From positions 37,230,440 to 37,294,439 of the forward strand of contig OX485807.1 in assembly GCA_950295325.1 (NCBI GenBank): a DNA stretch of 64,000 bases, in the 5' to 3' direction. Source of the stretch: Polytrichum commune (lineage: Eukaryota; Streptophyta; Polytrichopsida; Polytrichales; Polytrichaceae). Below the pieces are notes generated by a model. That model had not been told where the DNA came from. It saw only the letters and a list, made by a program, of their open reading frames with translations, and searched no databases. Of the stretch, positions 45,919 to 58,039 are shown in pieces. The position numbers were made by a program, and so were the translations under genes. Each line of letters begins with the position of its first letter. Position 1 is the first letter of the stretch.

Positions 45919-46715
45919 AACTTTGTGATCATAATAATACACGTTTTGAAATATCTTCCTGCATCACATTCATCGCCCAATTAAATTCCGCTCTCAACAA
46001 ATAAAATATCTTGGGACCCAAATCATTTGTGACTGGAGACGGTTTGGCCGTTTCAATAGCACCAACACACTGCCGGCCTCTGGACGAAACTAAAGGCCTC
46101 TTATAAGCAGCAGCCTCATTTCCTTGGCTGCCTAATTGGCTCCACACGGATAACTATAACTAAAAGCCTAAACTGGGTGGCCGGATCTGGTCGAATAATG
46201 AGCCATCCATTATTTACAACCCCATGTTGATCCCTTTCTTCTTAGTCACCACCTCGGAGTGGACCCTATTCCGGTCTACTACAATTTGCCCTCACATATT
46301 TGTCACCTGTATATTGTCACGTTGTGGTCTCTTCGGGAGTGGCGTGGGACCCGCCGAACACTTGACCGGGCCCACGGATCGGGGGTTGTAATTTTTAAAT
46401 AGGTTTTGAGGATGACTCCATGTGTGCATATCTAGTTAAAACGGGCATGATCGACTCGGCTAAACTTAGAGAAATGAGGTTATTTAGACCGGATTTGGTA
46501 GTCAAGATTTAGGTTAAGAGGACTCCCGTGTCAATCTAGAAGAATCCACACGGAATATGTGGTAAATGTGCCTTTTATGTTCCGCACCTAGAGAACGATG
46601 TTCATAGACTATTTGGGAACATTGGGAGTGCCCAATGCAAATTGAGGTCGATGTGCCTAAATCGAGCACACCAATAGTATGGAACACAACGATTGAGTGA
46701 TACGTGGTAAAGTGT
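45919..46715. other. Unassigned, moderately GC-rich
   Basis: 46220-46400 is GC-richer. A 72-codon minus-strand ORF (45929-46147) has no domain. Nothing supportable. Confidence 0.4.
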
Positions 46716-46719
46716 GAGA

Positions 46720-47000
46720 TCTAACAATTGGAACCAAAAGGACATGTGTGTCAAATGGGATTGGATTACATGTGCAAAATATGCTAACCATTCTAGGCTC
46801 AATAGACGACGTGAGTGGGTGGGGGGGGGGGATATGATCACTTAATGAGCAGGAGAATCTTCATGTTGTTGAAAATACAAAGATATTCTTGTAAGCTCCT
46901 AAAACTATGAGGAAGACGGTTATGAGCATGATTTATATTTGTTTTTCTTCGGTAACCGCATGTTCTGTATCCTACAAGAAAGTTGGTGCAAAGAGGAAAA
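46720..47000 (+). repeat. Family L repeat, copy
   Basis: ACCAAAAGGACATGTGTGTC, ATATGCTAACCATTCTAGGC, TCAATAGACGACGTGAG, a G-run (46810-46821), then TATGATCACTTAATGAGCAG and GAGCATGATTTATATTTGTT. It is one of the best preserved copies. Confidence 0.55.
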
Positions 47001-47139
47001 TGGCCATTTAAAGCATGTCTACCTTATGCATTTATCGTGATAGCCACAAGCTTGGAGGAGGAATTTCATAAATTTACTTAGAGACGTAGTCCTACGTGTT
47101 ATATTCCCAAGAATTGGGATGGAATTGTCTTATATATTT

Positions 47140-47470
47140 TGTAGTTTTTTGGGGTTTTTTTTTGTGTGGAACAAATTGGAAGCGAACTCAATTGTAGAAA
47201 GAAAAGTACAACCACCTCAAGTGAAAAAGAGCAATTGATGGGAACTTAAGAAAGTATGCCCAACCAGGGCCTAACTTTCCAAGTAACCATTTAATTTTTG
47301 GTGTAACAATGAGACCTTTGACACACCCAACAATGTTAATTTTTTTAAGAACATTCTCGTAAGCAACATCCGGTGTGTTTTCTTTTCCAAATTTGTGAGG
47401 GTCCGTCGCAATTCACGTCTACCATAGTCGAGTAAGGAGTCTCACATAATTTGGTCTTATATTGGTAGAG
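47140..47470 (-). mobile_element. LINE 3' end fragment
   Basis: On the minus strand it reads KENTPDVAYENVLKKIN then CVKGLIVTPKIKW, the extreme C-terminus seen in the zf-RVT LINE type (compare the last part of 1990-2745). It is followed by a 3'UTR with TTGAGGTGGTTGTACTTTTC and an A-run tail (plus strand T-run near 47151-47162). Coding length is only about 60 residues. Severe 5' truncation is usual for LINEs. Confidence 0.6.
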
Positions 47471-47499
47471 GTGGGATTTATGTATTAAAGGTCATTTCA

Positions 47500-47645
47500 A
47501 TCTATAGTTGAGGCACCTATAACCAATAAAATAAGAGAGTTGCGTTTGTTTAGGAGTGAGGTCGAGGCATCTATAGTCAACCATGTCCATTTAACCACTC
47601 ACCAAGGTCATGCAAAGGCACACTAGAGTTGAAGAGGGCATGACT
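47500..47645. mobile_element. Two abutting family F end fragments
   Basis: TATAGTTGAGGCACCTATAA (47502) continuing into CCAATAAAATAAGAGAGTT is one end. GGTCGAGGCATCTATAGTCA (47552), continuing CCATGTCCATTTAACC, is the other end. They are arranged as two pieces rather than as one element. Confidence 0.5.
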
Positions 47646-48376
47646 CGAGGGGTTTGAGGGTACAAAGGCACATTTAAATTGAGAAGGGTTGATTTGAATG
47701 GTTTGAGGGTGCAAAGACTTATTTGGATTCAAGAGGGTCTGCACTCACACTGGTGATCCCAAGATACTTGCGGAGGCTATGAGTCATTACCTGGGTTGAG
47801 GATATGAATATAAAGACATGTGTGTTGGAGGGGTCCAAATGGTTTGGACCAATCAACATGAAACTATATTTGCCTCCAAGGTATGAGTACGATTCTCATC
47901 GTCTGGACAAGGAGAATTACTCCATTTCTCACCTAACCAAAAGGTCGACTAGGGCTCACATCGAGGAGTTATCGAAACACAATGAGAATATGGTTTCTTA
48001 CACAACCAACATGTTGGAGTCAAAGTGTTTGGAATCATAGTGGCACATTTCTAATTGCCTTACCTGTCAAAGAAAGATTGTCATGCGTTGTAGGCCAATA
48101 CAAGACATGCATGTAAGACCAAAGCTGGGAAGAGTACACATGGCATACATGTGCCAACATGTAGAGGTTTGAAGAAGGGGTTATGTTCCAGCAACCACAT
48201 ACCTTCAATTTTTTGGTTTTGCAGAGATGACATTAATCGTTGTGTGAAGGGTAGCAAGAAGAAGTGGGTGTTGTATTGGCCAAAGCTTCCCATTGTTTGG
48301 TTTGGCCGGTGAAGGTTGGGACAAACGTTACATGGGAGTTTTTTTTTAAATATTTTTTTTTTCTTTTTTTTTTTCT
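47646..48376. other. Possible coding remnant at 47804-48040
   Basis: The 78-codon plus-strand ORF has LPPRYEYDSHRLDKENYSIS and THIEEL-like sequence (RAHIEELSKHNENMVSY), protein-like but unrecognised. It lies 340 bases upstream of the SWIM-like ORF on the same strand and might be part of the same old gene or element. GGGT.TGAGGGTACAAAGGCAC repeats occur at 47660-47730. A T-rich tract runs 48345-48376. Confidence 0.3.
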
Positions 48377-48877
48377 TTGGAGGATGTTGGTTTTCAACTA
48401 CACCAATGTCAAGCCATGTCTCCACGTCATCGTTTGGGTACAATGCCTAATCTTCCCATCCCCCAATCGCATTTTCATGTTTTAGCAAACCCAAGTGTTC
48501 ACCCCAACACATGGTTTTCAAAGGCAATTCGTCGTAACTCGTTGGCGTCACTACTTGAGAATAGAAACAAATGGGAGAGCGCATTGCATACAAATGGTAT
48601 CATGGGTGAGTGCAATAGCCATCCTTACCTTGGATACAAATGCATCGTAACCATAATGTCCAAGGAGGAGAAGACATACCTCGTGTCCATTGCAAAGATG
48701 TCATCAATGACAATTGGAAAGAGGGTTCAATGGGTATCATGCAAACATTTGTATTATGTTTTCAGGTTTTTGTGCAAGGTTGACTATGCCACTGACAAAT
48801 TCATTCATGCACCCACATTCAACTACAATGAGATGATGTTTATTCTTGAGCATGTGGACGTGATGGAACAAGCTTAG
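48377..48877 (+). CDS. ORF of 166 codons with a SWIM-like C-x-H, probably a decayed gene
   Basis: The C-terminal half reads as real protein: VSCKHLYYVFRFLCKVDYAT (residues 120-139) then DKFIHAPTFNYNEMMFILEH. The SCKHLYYVF block resembles the C-x-H half of a SWIM zinc finger, in which C-x-C precedes C-x-H. The expected C-x-C would fall near SSMTI (109-113) and is not there, so a working finger is unlikely. The first about 45 residues are Pro/His-rich and follow a T-tract, so the true start may be elsewhere. No partner gene is nearby. SWIM domains occur in MULE-type transposases and in host proteins, and I cannot choose. It ends at TAG 48875 before AT-rich DNA. Confidence 0.4.
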   Translation: MEDVGFQLHQCQAMSPRHRLGTMPNLPIPQSHFHVLANPSVHPNTWFSKAIRRNSLASLLENRNKWESALHTNGIMGECNSHPYLGYKCIVTIMSKEEKTYLVSIAKMSSMTIGKRVQWVSCKHLYYVFRFLCKVDYATDKFIHAPTFNYNEMMFILEHVDVMEQA

Positions 48878-48879
48878 TG

Positions 48880-51800
48880 CCATAGTAGTGACTGCCATAT
48901 ACACCTAGTATTTATATAAAGAAACACATATGTTTATTTACAAGAAAAGAAGCACACCAATGTTGCAACTCAACGGTTGTTTGTCACATTAAGAAACTTC
49001 ACATTTCAATGTCATGTTTGTCTACTAAATAAAGTGCCTATCATCGTGGACTAGATGACACCCTAAAATCCATATTAATAGGTACCACTCCAATATTTAT
49101 GGTCTCCCCAAAATATTGTACCTAAATTCATAGATCAATCATATTTCATTTCATATTTAGAATAGTGTCTTATTGAATAAAAAAATCCTCGTTGTTCACC
49201 TGTTCATTGTTCATTGCTCATTGCTCACCACTCATGTACTAGCTTCCCTCATAGTCCTACAAGACAATCCACACTAAGTGGATTCAATGGTATAGCTAGC
49301 CAAACTTGCACAGCGATTGCTACCAAAGGGAGTGTGTATTCAATATACATTGACCTAAGCCATATGAATCTTGGAGCTTACAAATGTATACACAAATACT
49401 AATATGAGACAAACATCAAGTAATTGAAGACTGCCATGTGGCAATATGTTAAGATCGGTTATTTATGAAAAGTTGAAACATGAAGCATTGTTTTTTTTTA
49501 ATTATGAACATCGTCAATTTCACGTCAACTTGTTATTTTGTCAAGTCAATGTCTTCAATCCGCACTACAAACTCATAACCATCTTTATCCCAATTTTAAA
49601 TAGAGGATTCTAAGTGGTAAGCATCATCTTCTAGTCGTGCAAAAGTTTGTTAGTTGACTTAAGATTCTTATGTTTAAAAGCAAGCATTCATGAAAACAAG
49701 AGAACGCGACTAGAATTCGATTCTTGAGCCAACCAAATGGTAGGATTCTTTGTTATCTCAAGAGTGTTGGGATCAAGGGTGGCAATGGAAGGGGATATCC
49801 AAATTCGAGTTAATCCACATAGGTGTAGTCAAATGATCTCTTCCTTTCATGATATTTTTTTGCAAGAGATATTTTCCTCGCAAGATAGTTGGAGCCTTGA
49901 GCGAACGCATGCCATATGGAATAGCATTTGATATTTTGAAACACAATGAAATGCAAGACTCAAATATTATATTATAATATTATAATATTGTTTTTGGGTT
50001 CTCATGCGTAGTCATGGACGCAATAGTGATCGTAGATTTCATGTCACATTAAGTACTCTGCAATTTGACGACTTTTTCAATTATTACGTGCAAAATCCAC
50101 TTATGGTTTTAGTGTCTCCCATTCAAGGATTCTTTGGACTAGTATCTTAGGTCAAAAGCAAGTTCGACTCCTTGGTGTTGAATTGCTAGTTTTTTGATGT
50201 GACACATGTGGGTTTGCAGAAATTGCAACTATCAAGAAATGGACATGTGACACTTTGTTGAAAACTTGAATCAATCTATGTCGAACATGCTTATCACCTA
50301 CGGTTTCAAATAAACTACAAATTTAACATCTAATTTAGGCTCACATTCTTCGATAGACTCAGGCATGTAGTTTAAAGATGACGTGTGCAAGCACTTCATG
50401 TGCAATAAAATTTGATAAATTGGGTCCCACCTACATTTAGTTGTTGGCCCATAAAAAGCATGTAAGTTAAAATTCACGAAGACTCTTGGTAGAACTAGGA
50501 ACATCATTTGTCAATGAGATCGACTCGAAAGTGGTAGGCCCTCACCATGACATGTGTGGATTGGTCCGAAACTCGAGTTTGAAGCACATGAACTAACTTA
50601 CGACCAAAAGTTGCACAAATACATGTATCGAGAGAATACCGAGGAAAAGTGAGTACATGTTCCTCCTTATCAACATAACTTTTCTTGCTATCAATCACCG
50701 GCCAAATGCAATCTTCATGGGAAACGGTTATATTTTACCAGGAGGAGTGAAACTCACAACAAGATCATATCTACTACCGTAGGCTGATAAGCACGTTGAA
50801 CATATTTTTCATAATAATTTAATAGATTCAAAAGAAGGGCTCAAGCGGTCCGTGCAAACACTTATGAAAGATTAGGTAAACATGTATATGCATGTTTATT
50901 CATATAGGTATATAGTATATTCTACATACAAATCCATGTGCTGTAACCATTTTTTCATTCCTTCATAGCAGCGAAGTATGCGATGTTAGACTCGAGGGTT
51001 TAGGTTAAGCCGTCTTAGTGAGTTAATCAGGGTTGTGAACAATTTTATGTCGTTTTGTGCTCGTGGTTGGTAGAGCTTGTTTCAAAATTTGCAAGCATGG
51101 CTAAAAGCCAAAGGCAAATCAATCTTATGTTCCATCCCATTGATAAGGGTGAGAGATTATTGAGCATTGCAAGTGTTATTGAAGTTTTGAATGCCCAAGA
51201 GAGAGATGGCCTTGGGAGGATTGGAGAATCTCCTCATATTTACACATTTTGATGATTTATTGTATTTCTTTCATCTAGGCCACCTAGCCCAATAATTTCC
51301 CACAAAATAGGCGTAATTGTTTTGAATTATTTTCCACCCAATTTGCTATCAGCCTATGGCATCGTTGATATTATATCACATTGTCCAAGGCCCTAAACCA
51401 ATTTGAGGTCCTTGATACATATTTCATAATGTAGAAATCAACTATGTTGATAATCCCAATTAGTGCGTGTTGCTATTCGGAGTTAAGAATTGCTACAACT
51501 ATTTAACGAAACAAACATAAATGGTTCATTGCCAAAAAAATTGCACGAGGTCATCACTTTTGAAAAGTTTAATTTTCAATTCTATTTTGAGACAAATGAA
51601 TGAACTTCATTTCATTGCCAAATGTACATAAGACCACTAGAATCGGAACCATATATAGACAACTCTACGAAATACACATATTGGAACCAACGAACCCCAA
51701 GTAAGATCGACCAATAAGCTAACGTATGGTTCAAATCCACAATCCACACACTTTACATGCCTAGTGTAAGTTAAACGACCCTTTATTGGAAGCCTAGTGA

Positions 51801-52000
51801 CCATTCATAGTGTTGATGAACTCGATCGAAAGCGAACTATATTCCCCTCAATTTTGCATGTGGGAGTCCCACATACATATCTTAGTTGAGAGATATTTTT
51901 CCGCACAAGTCTTGACTTTAATCATCTATGACATGTGTGGATTGGTCCCAAAGTGATGCTTGAAGGGCATCATCGCAATCATCTAACTAAATGTTACCGA
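48880..52000. other. Long stretch without a supportable gene
   Basis: Short repeats of TTCATTG/CTCATTG occur at 49200-49235 and an AT palindrome (ATTATATTATAATATTATAA) at about 49967-49986. ORFs of 62-69 codons lack domains. The one at 51055-51252 reads fairly well (KGERLLSIASVIEVLNAQER) but is unidentified. The rest is AT-rich unassigned sequence. Confidence 0.4.
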
Positions 52001-52004
52001 CGTA

Positions 52005-52235
52005 CCACTACACTAAACATTGTCTTTAGTGTCACTAACTATTTGGAATTATGCAATGCTACATCTATTTACCGCGCATCTCATATTTCACCAACAAATG
52101 TCAAAGTGGGTGTTTGGTCCTCATAAGACATTAACAACTTCACTCGGTAAAAAATTTACATCGAGAGTAGAAATTGTTTAGCACTATGTAACTCCAAAAT
52201 GGTAAGTGACACTAAATATCATGTTTAGTATAGTA
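52005..52235. mobile_element. Family A MITE, copy 4 (best preserved, about 230 bp)
   Basis: Left CACTACACTAAACATTGTCT, TTAGTGTCACTAACTATTTG and GAATTATGCAATGC. Right GCACTATGTAACTCCAAAAT, GGTAAGTGACACTAAATATC and ATGTTTAGTATAGTA. The arms pair over about 55 bases. GTAC lies at both borders. Non-coding. Confidence 0.78.
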
Positions 52236-52239
52236 CGGG

Positions 52240-53220
52240 CATGGCTTGAATGGCCTACTATAGCCAAGTATATAATATGATATAAGGATAAATATAAGCG
52301 AATTAGTCCAGATCGATGGAATCAAGTCGGGTACAATTCAAGTTCCTTCTTATCGGCTGAACCTCCATCTCCACACCACGTGGAGTCCGCCTAACTTGTT
52401 ACTTTCGTCCCTCGTTTCATGACCGGTTTGTGACTCTTGCCTGCCCAAGAATCACTAAAACAATCGCCGGGTCAAGCTTTGAAGGTGGAAATGGTGCATC
52501 TCACTACATTGGTTATCCCGTTTAGTGAGGGTGGGCTAATAATGAGTGTGGGAAGTTAGTGAAGGTGATACTAATTTTCGTCACGCTATGAAATTAGTGT
52601 CACTAGAAGATATAGGGTTTCGGGAGTATGAAGTGTCCAAGTGCCGGAAACTCTCAATACAAGTTCTCTTCAGTTTCTTAATGTTAGGAGATGCTTTAGG
52701 AGTGAGTGGTACCAAGCGGAAAGAAGAAGAAGAAGAAGAAGAAGCATCTTCAAGCTGACCAAAACAAATTATGCACTTTTAGCACGAAGACCTTAGCACG
52801 GACTGCTTTTGTTGAAAGGTATGGTAAATGAGCATGTATTCATGAATTTAGTATCACTCATCAAAAATTTCAACCCTCTTTATTGTTGAGATATGGGATA
52901 ACGGTGCATGTTTTGGAAATTAGTACCACACACACTAAATGGACTAATCAATGTAGTCTATTTCCATAGCATTATGTAGTATATTGTAGTGGGACGGAAC
53001 CAAAAATGGCGTCCATCCATAATGCAACATCAACTTGGTCAAGACTGCAAACAATTAAAATAGTTGTGTGCATCATATTACCCAATTAAAAATTCCCCGC
53101 TAATAAACTTGCCTACATCTACCTAGGCATGTACAACTATGGTAAGGGGCCTACCAAGAGTTTCAAACTTGGGACGTCACTGCCTCCAAACAATTGACTT
53201 AATCATCAAGTCCACTCATA
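52240..53220 (+). other. Unassigned; ORF 52546-52758 with poly-Glu end
   Basis: A CACGTG lies in CCACACCACGTGGAG at about 52377. The 70-codon ORF ends SGTKRKEEEEEEEASSS, its poly-Glu coming from a (GAA)n microsatellite at 52720-52743. The protein-like tail may be chance. No gene model supported. Confidence 0.25.
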
Positions 53221-54520
53221 ATGCAAGCACACATTGTGTTTATTATCCAAAGCATTGCTCACTTTACAATAGCCATGCTTAAAATCAGGTATCAAGGAGG
53301 CCAAAAAATGAGGCCAAACTTAGTGAAGCATAAGATTGCATCCAAGGTAGAGAGCTTAAGATTGTTGTGGAGTTTAGGATGGCCACTTTTAGATGATTTA
53401 AAGGGGCAATTGGTGAATGCACAAAACCTATGTGTCAATTTGAGTGGTGACTTCTAATTGTACATGGGAAAACCCAGGGGGTGCACCTTTCATAACATAC
53501 GAGTACGCATGAGTGCACAACAGGGGTATGAGTTTGAACCTTTTTTTTTTCTACGTGTACATATGCTACATGAATCATAACTCGTAGTTATGTACATATG
53601 TGGAGGACCTCTAGAAATTACACAACATTTGTACTTGTGTGGTAGGGTACTTATTGAGGCTCATTTCTTTGGAAGTTTGGAGGACGATGAGGAGTGTGTT
53701 TATGATCACACATTGATTGATGATTCTAGTGTGTAAGGTGGTCACAAGGAAAATTATAGTGTTGGAGAAGACAATTCAAACATGTGTAAGGATGTTGTCA
53801 TAGCGACATAATTGATGCAGTTGCATATTGGAAATGATTTACATGAAGATGTGGAGTTGCAAAGTAAGCTTTAAGATGCCTTGGATGTATCAATGGATGA
53901 ACATGAAATTGTTGAAATGCCCTCTCAATCTAATTTAAAGTCCATTATGACTTACACAGACGTAGGGGGGGGGTCCCAAATTCTCAAAAGTACACTTGTT
54001 AATAAATTACATGGCACTCCAAGTTTATTTAAAATTCGATTGACTTAAATTAAAGTTGGCATATTATATATGAGGCCTAAAATCCCAACTGCCACAAATC
54101 ATGATACTATGTTGAATCTTGGTTGTGATTATGAAGTGTGTTTTTGAACACACTTAAAGCTAGAATTGTCCAAAAAATATGGTAGACCCCAAAAAAAAGC
54201 TCCAATTAAAGGTTTGGTTTGTTGGGAGGGTTTACATGACGTGTAGAAAATTTATTAATCGTTGGCTGGAGTATAAAGGATCCAATTGACTTGATGAACC
54301 GTCAAGGAACCAACAATAAGTGGACTTACAATCTTATGGATCACTTGAGGGTAGATCTAGAAACAATAATTGCATTAGCTTCTACAACATATATTGTAGA
54401 CTTAGATGCTTATGAGTTACATCTGGGATGGAAAAGGCTTCAATGACTTCAATAATGAAAGCTAGAGTTTTACATTATACATATGACAAGGGCTCATTAT
54501 TATTCAAAAGTATAGTTCCG
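53221..54520 (+). pseudogene. Possible decayed coding region, family unknown
   Basis: Several same-strand, protein-like runs follow one another. One reads STLVNKLHGTPSLFKIRL (about 53990-54045), then a stop, then MRPKIPTATNHDTMLNLGCD (54072-54130). Another reads DLMNRQGTNNKWTYNLMDHL (54292-54350) then RVDLETIIALASTTYIVDLD. Upstream, 53690-53960 is rich in Asp/Glu/His-type codons. The stops and frame changes suggest an old gene or transposon, but I recognise no family, so this stays uncertain. Confidence 0.3.
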
Positions 54521-55440
54521 TACTTATATTAATGACTCTACATGAATGTAATTTTTTTACATATACATATTGTCGCTTGTATTTTTATCATTAACATTGT
54601 ACGTGTATTGCTTGATCTTATGGGGAAAAAACTTGCATATAGGGGGGTCTTTAGAGTGTGTTGCAAATGCACACAACCCTTGGTTACTAATGAAATGTGC
54701 ACCCCCAGAAGAAATCCAAGGCTGCACGTATGCTCTGATAAGGTGAACAATGACCCCAAATTCATATCCACAGTGCTAAATGTGACCACAAACACCACAA
54801 ACTAAGGAGAAAATCAGCTAAGTATTGAAATTGCACAAGCCCATCGAAATTGACCTACACAAAAAATTGCACCAGCCCCTCAAACATATAATATTAAGAT
54901 GGTATGGACTCTAATAATGACTTGGGTATATATAGAAGTTCTCTTCCTTTATGATACCAAGTGCGTATCAATATGTCATGGCACATACGGATCGGGTAGG
55001 TTCTTTGATACCATTATTGATGTTGTGTATCGATACCTTGCATTCAACGATGATAGGCCAGTCTAACATTGGGAGTGTAATAAGTACCTCTGTGTGTAAT
55101 AAGAGAAACCGAATGCCCTTTTTGTGGCTGCCGACACATGGCACCGCCCTTTACCGTTGAATGCAGCCATGAATTCGGGTACAGGAATTGAAGCCCCTTT
55201 AGAAAAAACACATAATTTTTTTTTGCAGGTGCCCCTGCATTGATTCACTAAGATCCACAATGTACATGCTTCTGCCAGGCATCTCCGTCTTCCTCCGTTG
55301 CTTTTGTTTTGTGGGAATAAAATAACCATTACCGTGGAGTCATGGACAAATAAGGCGTATATATATATATATATGTGCCCTTGTTTTGTGCACTATGGCT
55401 GCTTCTAGGCTTACATCGACAAGAGCCCATGAGTCCATGA
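54521..55440. other. No assignable content
   Basis: A (TA)n tract lies at 55358-55373. Opposed ORFs of 86-88 codons at 54538-54805 are mutual shadows without domains. Confidence 0.4.
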
Positions 55441-55449
55441 CCATGGAAA

Positions 55450-56300
55450 GTTAAGGGCCCTTGAAAATTATTGAAAGGCCGTACCATGGGAGATAGAAAT
55501 TCAGTTTGTAATTGGTGGGACTTCAAGCTTAGGGCCACTTCACACACGACCATGGAATGGTGAGGGCCTTTGATTGTCGTCCAATGGTTGTACCATGGGT
55601 GTTGGGCTACCCATTTTGTGTGGGGAAGGGTCCTCAAACATAGTTGAAGTGAGAATGGACCGTGTTGAGGGACCGTCGCATATTTTATTAGTGGGGAAAG
55701 AGGGGAAACCCTACCTCACTAGCTACATATTTTCATATTTTTATTTTCACTTTCTTTATGAGTTTTACATCGGTGAGGAAGGAAAAGAGAGCATGATGGA
55801 TCATATTGAGAGAAGAGGGAGGATTCTTGTTGCATTGACTTTATATTGGTGTTTGCACATGATTGTGCAACATGTGCTTGATATGCAAGGATTGGCACTC
55901 AATAGAGTATGGGGAAATGCTCTTAGTGTAAAGTAAATGTGGGACATGGTGAGAGACCCCAATATGTTTTTGGGTTCGAAGCCTCACCATGGCAGTACAC
56001 TATTTGTAGGAGCCAATGATAATTTAATTGATTTTCATGGCTCTTAGTTTTTATGTCAGATCCACTTCTTTTTTACAAGCCTAACACAATATTTGGTAGA
56101 TTGTAAAACATTATCCACTTGCTGCCCTGTGGCACAACATGTAGATATCTCATCCATTCACATTTCTTTAGTCCCTTAGGCCTTCAAAGGTATAGCGTAA
56201 AGTGAACTTGGATTGTCTCTGACTTCACAACCAATTGCATAATTTGTAGAGCAGGGTCAAGGGCCCTCAAGCTTTATTGTAAAGACGTCCTAAGTAGCTT
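55450..56300. mobile_element. Family D/E composite (D4 end plus copy E4)
   Basis: GGGCCACTTCACACACGACC (55533) is a D end. AGTGAGAATGGACCGTGTTG and AGGGACCGTCGCATAT (55650) match an E left end. From 55905, AGTGTAAAGTAAATGTGGGA leads into CATTATCCACTTGCTGCCCT, CCCTTAGGCCTTCAAAGGTA and the right end GGGCCCTCAAGCTTTATTGT, matching E3. Two or more copies appear inserted into one another. A 120-codon ORF (55574-55936) has no recognised domain. Confidence 0.5.
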
Positions 56301-56424
56301 ATGGACAATAAGTTCATATTAAAATACATGCTTAATGTTTTTGCATCATGACGACATTTGGAAAATGAGAGTGCCATTCTCTGACAAAGAGAGACTCATG
56401 CATACTACGTTGAAAGATGTTAAG

Positions 56425-56525
56425 GGCCACTTCACACATGAGACTAAAGGCCGGTGACCATTGCATTCTAAGATCTCTTATTGGTTGAAAAGGCCGAGAC
56501 CGTCCATGTTCACTTCACACTAGAA
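56425..56525. mobile_element. Family D/E fragment D3
   Basis: AAGGGCCACTTCACACATGA, GACCATTGCATTCTAAGATC, TCTTATTGG and GAAAAGGCCGAGACCGTCCA are the reverse complement of the right end of D2 (35620-35717), only about 100 bp long. Confidence 0.6.
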
Positions 56526-56679
56526 GATAGCATGTATCATTTCGGTGTCCATTCTTAGCTACAAACCTTTTTATAACTTAGACCACTCAAATATACTAAG
56601 CTTGTGTCTAGTTAAGACTAGTGATCACATGAAGGCCCACACACCCTATTGTGCAACTATACTAATTGATCGGGAGTAA

Positions 56680-57002
56680 GCGTGAGATCCCATGTAGGTT
56701 GATCGCCCATTAGATTCTAGATACTAGTGGTTTGGAGGTATTCTCATGTAAATAAAGCACAAGCCGCCAGCCAACCACGTTCTAGTGGCCTATTGAATGT
56801 GGAGGGCTATGGACAAGGGCCGCTAGGCTTCCATGCGCCCACTAAAGCATTTTTTAACCTACATATGATGGTCGCCAAAGGATTGAAGGAGGAGGTCCAT
56901 CCTTAGTAACCCTACCCCATCAAATTCCATCTACATTTGGGCGAATTTGTCCTTATTCACTCTATAACTTGGTGGACGAGCGGCCTACATGGATACTCAC
57001 CC
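56680..57002. mobile_element. PIF/Harbinger-like element Q2 (323 bp), without insertion
   Basis: Left GCGTGAGATCCCATGTAGG, right CGGCCTACATGGATACTCAC plus CC. TAA precedes, TAG follows. It is homologous to Q1 (27521-28449) in reverse: CCAACCAC, GTGGCCTA, GGAGGTCCATCCTTAGTAAC and AAATTCCATCTACATTTG. It lacks both an internal segment and the family F insert of Q1. Confidence 0.72.
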
Positions 57003-57480
57003 TAGGTTAGCTTAGTGGTTTGTTGGTCATTGCTATTCCCAAATTTGGGGACTCATAATGTGCACATCACAAATCTAATGTGAAACTATAATTTAATATG
57101 GTATGGGCTAAATTATATGTAGTGAACATCGTGATTTGTTAAAAAATAATTAAGATAATAAGTTATGAGGTGCACTTGGCCCGAGGCCTCACCAATAAAA
57201 TCTTTCTCGGATAGCAAATAAGGATGAATGTTCACAACACCTAATGGAGGGGAAGACAAACCATGGGAGGGCATGGTGAAAATGCTTATTTCTATTGTGG
57301 AGCCACAAGTCACCATTTAAAACTAAAGTAATTTATAAATTGTGGTCATATATCCCGTATTAGTATGGTGAGGGTCATAGATCCCGGATTAAAAGGCCAA
57401 TAATTTCAAGAGCTCATCTCAACTGAACCATGTTGTAAGATAAATTACACCCCACCCAAAATCAACATATATTCCACACA
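57003..57480. other. No assignable content
   Basis: AT-rich. A 67-codon minus-strand ORF has no domain. Confidence 0.4.
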
Positions 57481-57484
57481 ATAA

Positions 57485-58036
57485 GGGGTTGTTTACACCA
57501 TGGACCATGAAGTTGTCCGAAGGCCTTGTAAAACATGTGATTGGTTGTTGAACTCGTCCTGGGACCACTTCGGTTTACACCGAGGAAAAAATGTCAAAGT
57601 GACGATGAAGTTCGAGGTCCCCAAAAGACATATTTTAAGGCCTACATTATCCACTGACATGGTCCAACGGGTTTTGCAGTGGGAGAGGCAAAAGAGCTGC
57701 TCTAGTAGAAAAAAGGCAAGGGCCCATGGCAGAGAAATGTTGTTATAATGATCTTTTAATGAGATGTTTTTTGGGGAAGAGAAGATAAAGACAAGAGAAG
57801 CGAAGAGAATGGTCAAACTTGACTTTTTTCTTTTTCAAAACTGCCTTTTGGGCATATATTTTAAAAAAATCAGCACATTCATTTTTTTGGTGCATGATCA
57901 TTCCTTATAGTCCACCTAGTGAGGGGCCCAAAGGCTTTGTAAATTGATCTTTAAGAAATCAAACCATGGTAGTTGGACCATGAAAAAACGCCACTGTCCA
58001 TGGTCTGACTTCATGGTCCATTGTGTAAACTGGCCC
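57485..58036. mobile_element. PIF/Harbinger-like element C4 (552 bp)
   Basis: Left GGGGTTGTTTACACCATGGA, right the inverse of GGGCCAGTTTACACAATGGA, both continuing CCATGAAGT. Flanked by TAA at 57482-57484 and 58037-58039. The inner GGACCACTTCGGTTTACACC repeats the terminal motif, as in C3. Its ORFs are shadows. Confidence 0.82.
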
Positions 58037-58039
58037 TAA

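Noticed and set aside
52546-52758. ORF ending in KRKEEEEEEEASSS as a real acidic protein end
   Set aside because: The Glu run is a (GAA)n microsatellite. The upstream part has no domain and the ATG context is poor. Kept only as a low-confidence note.
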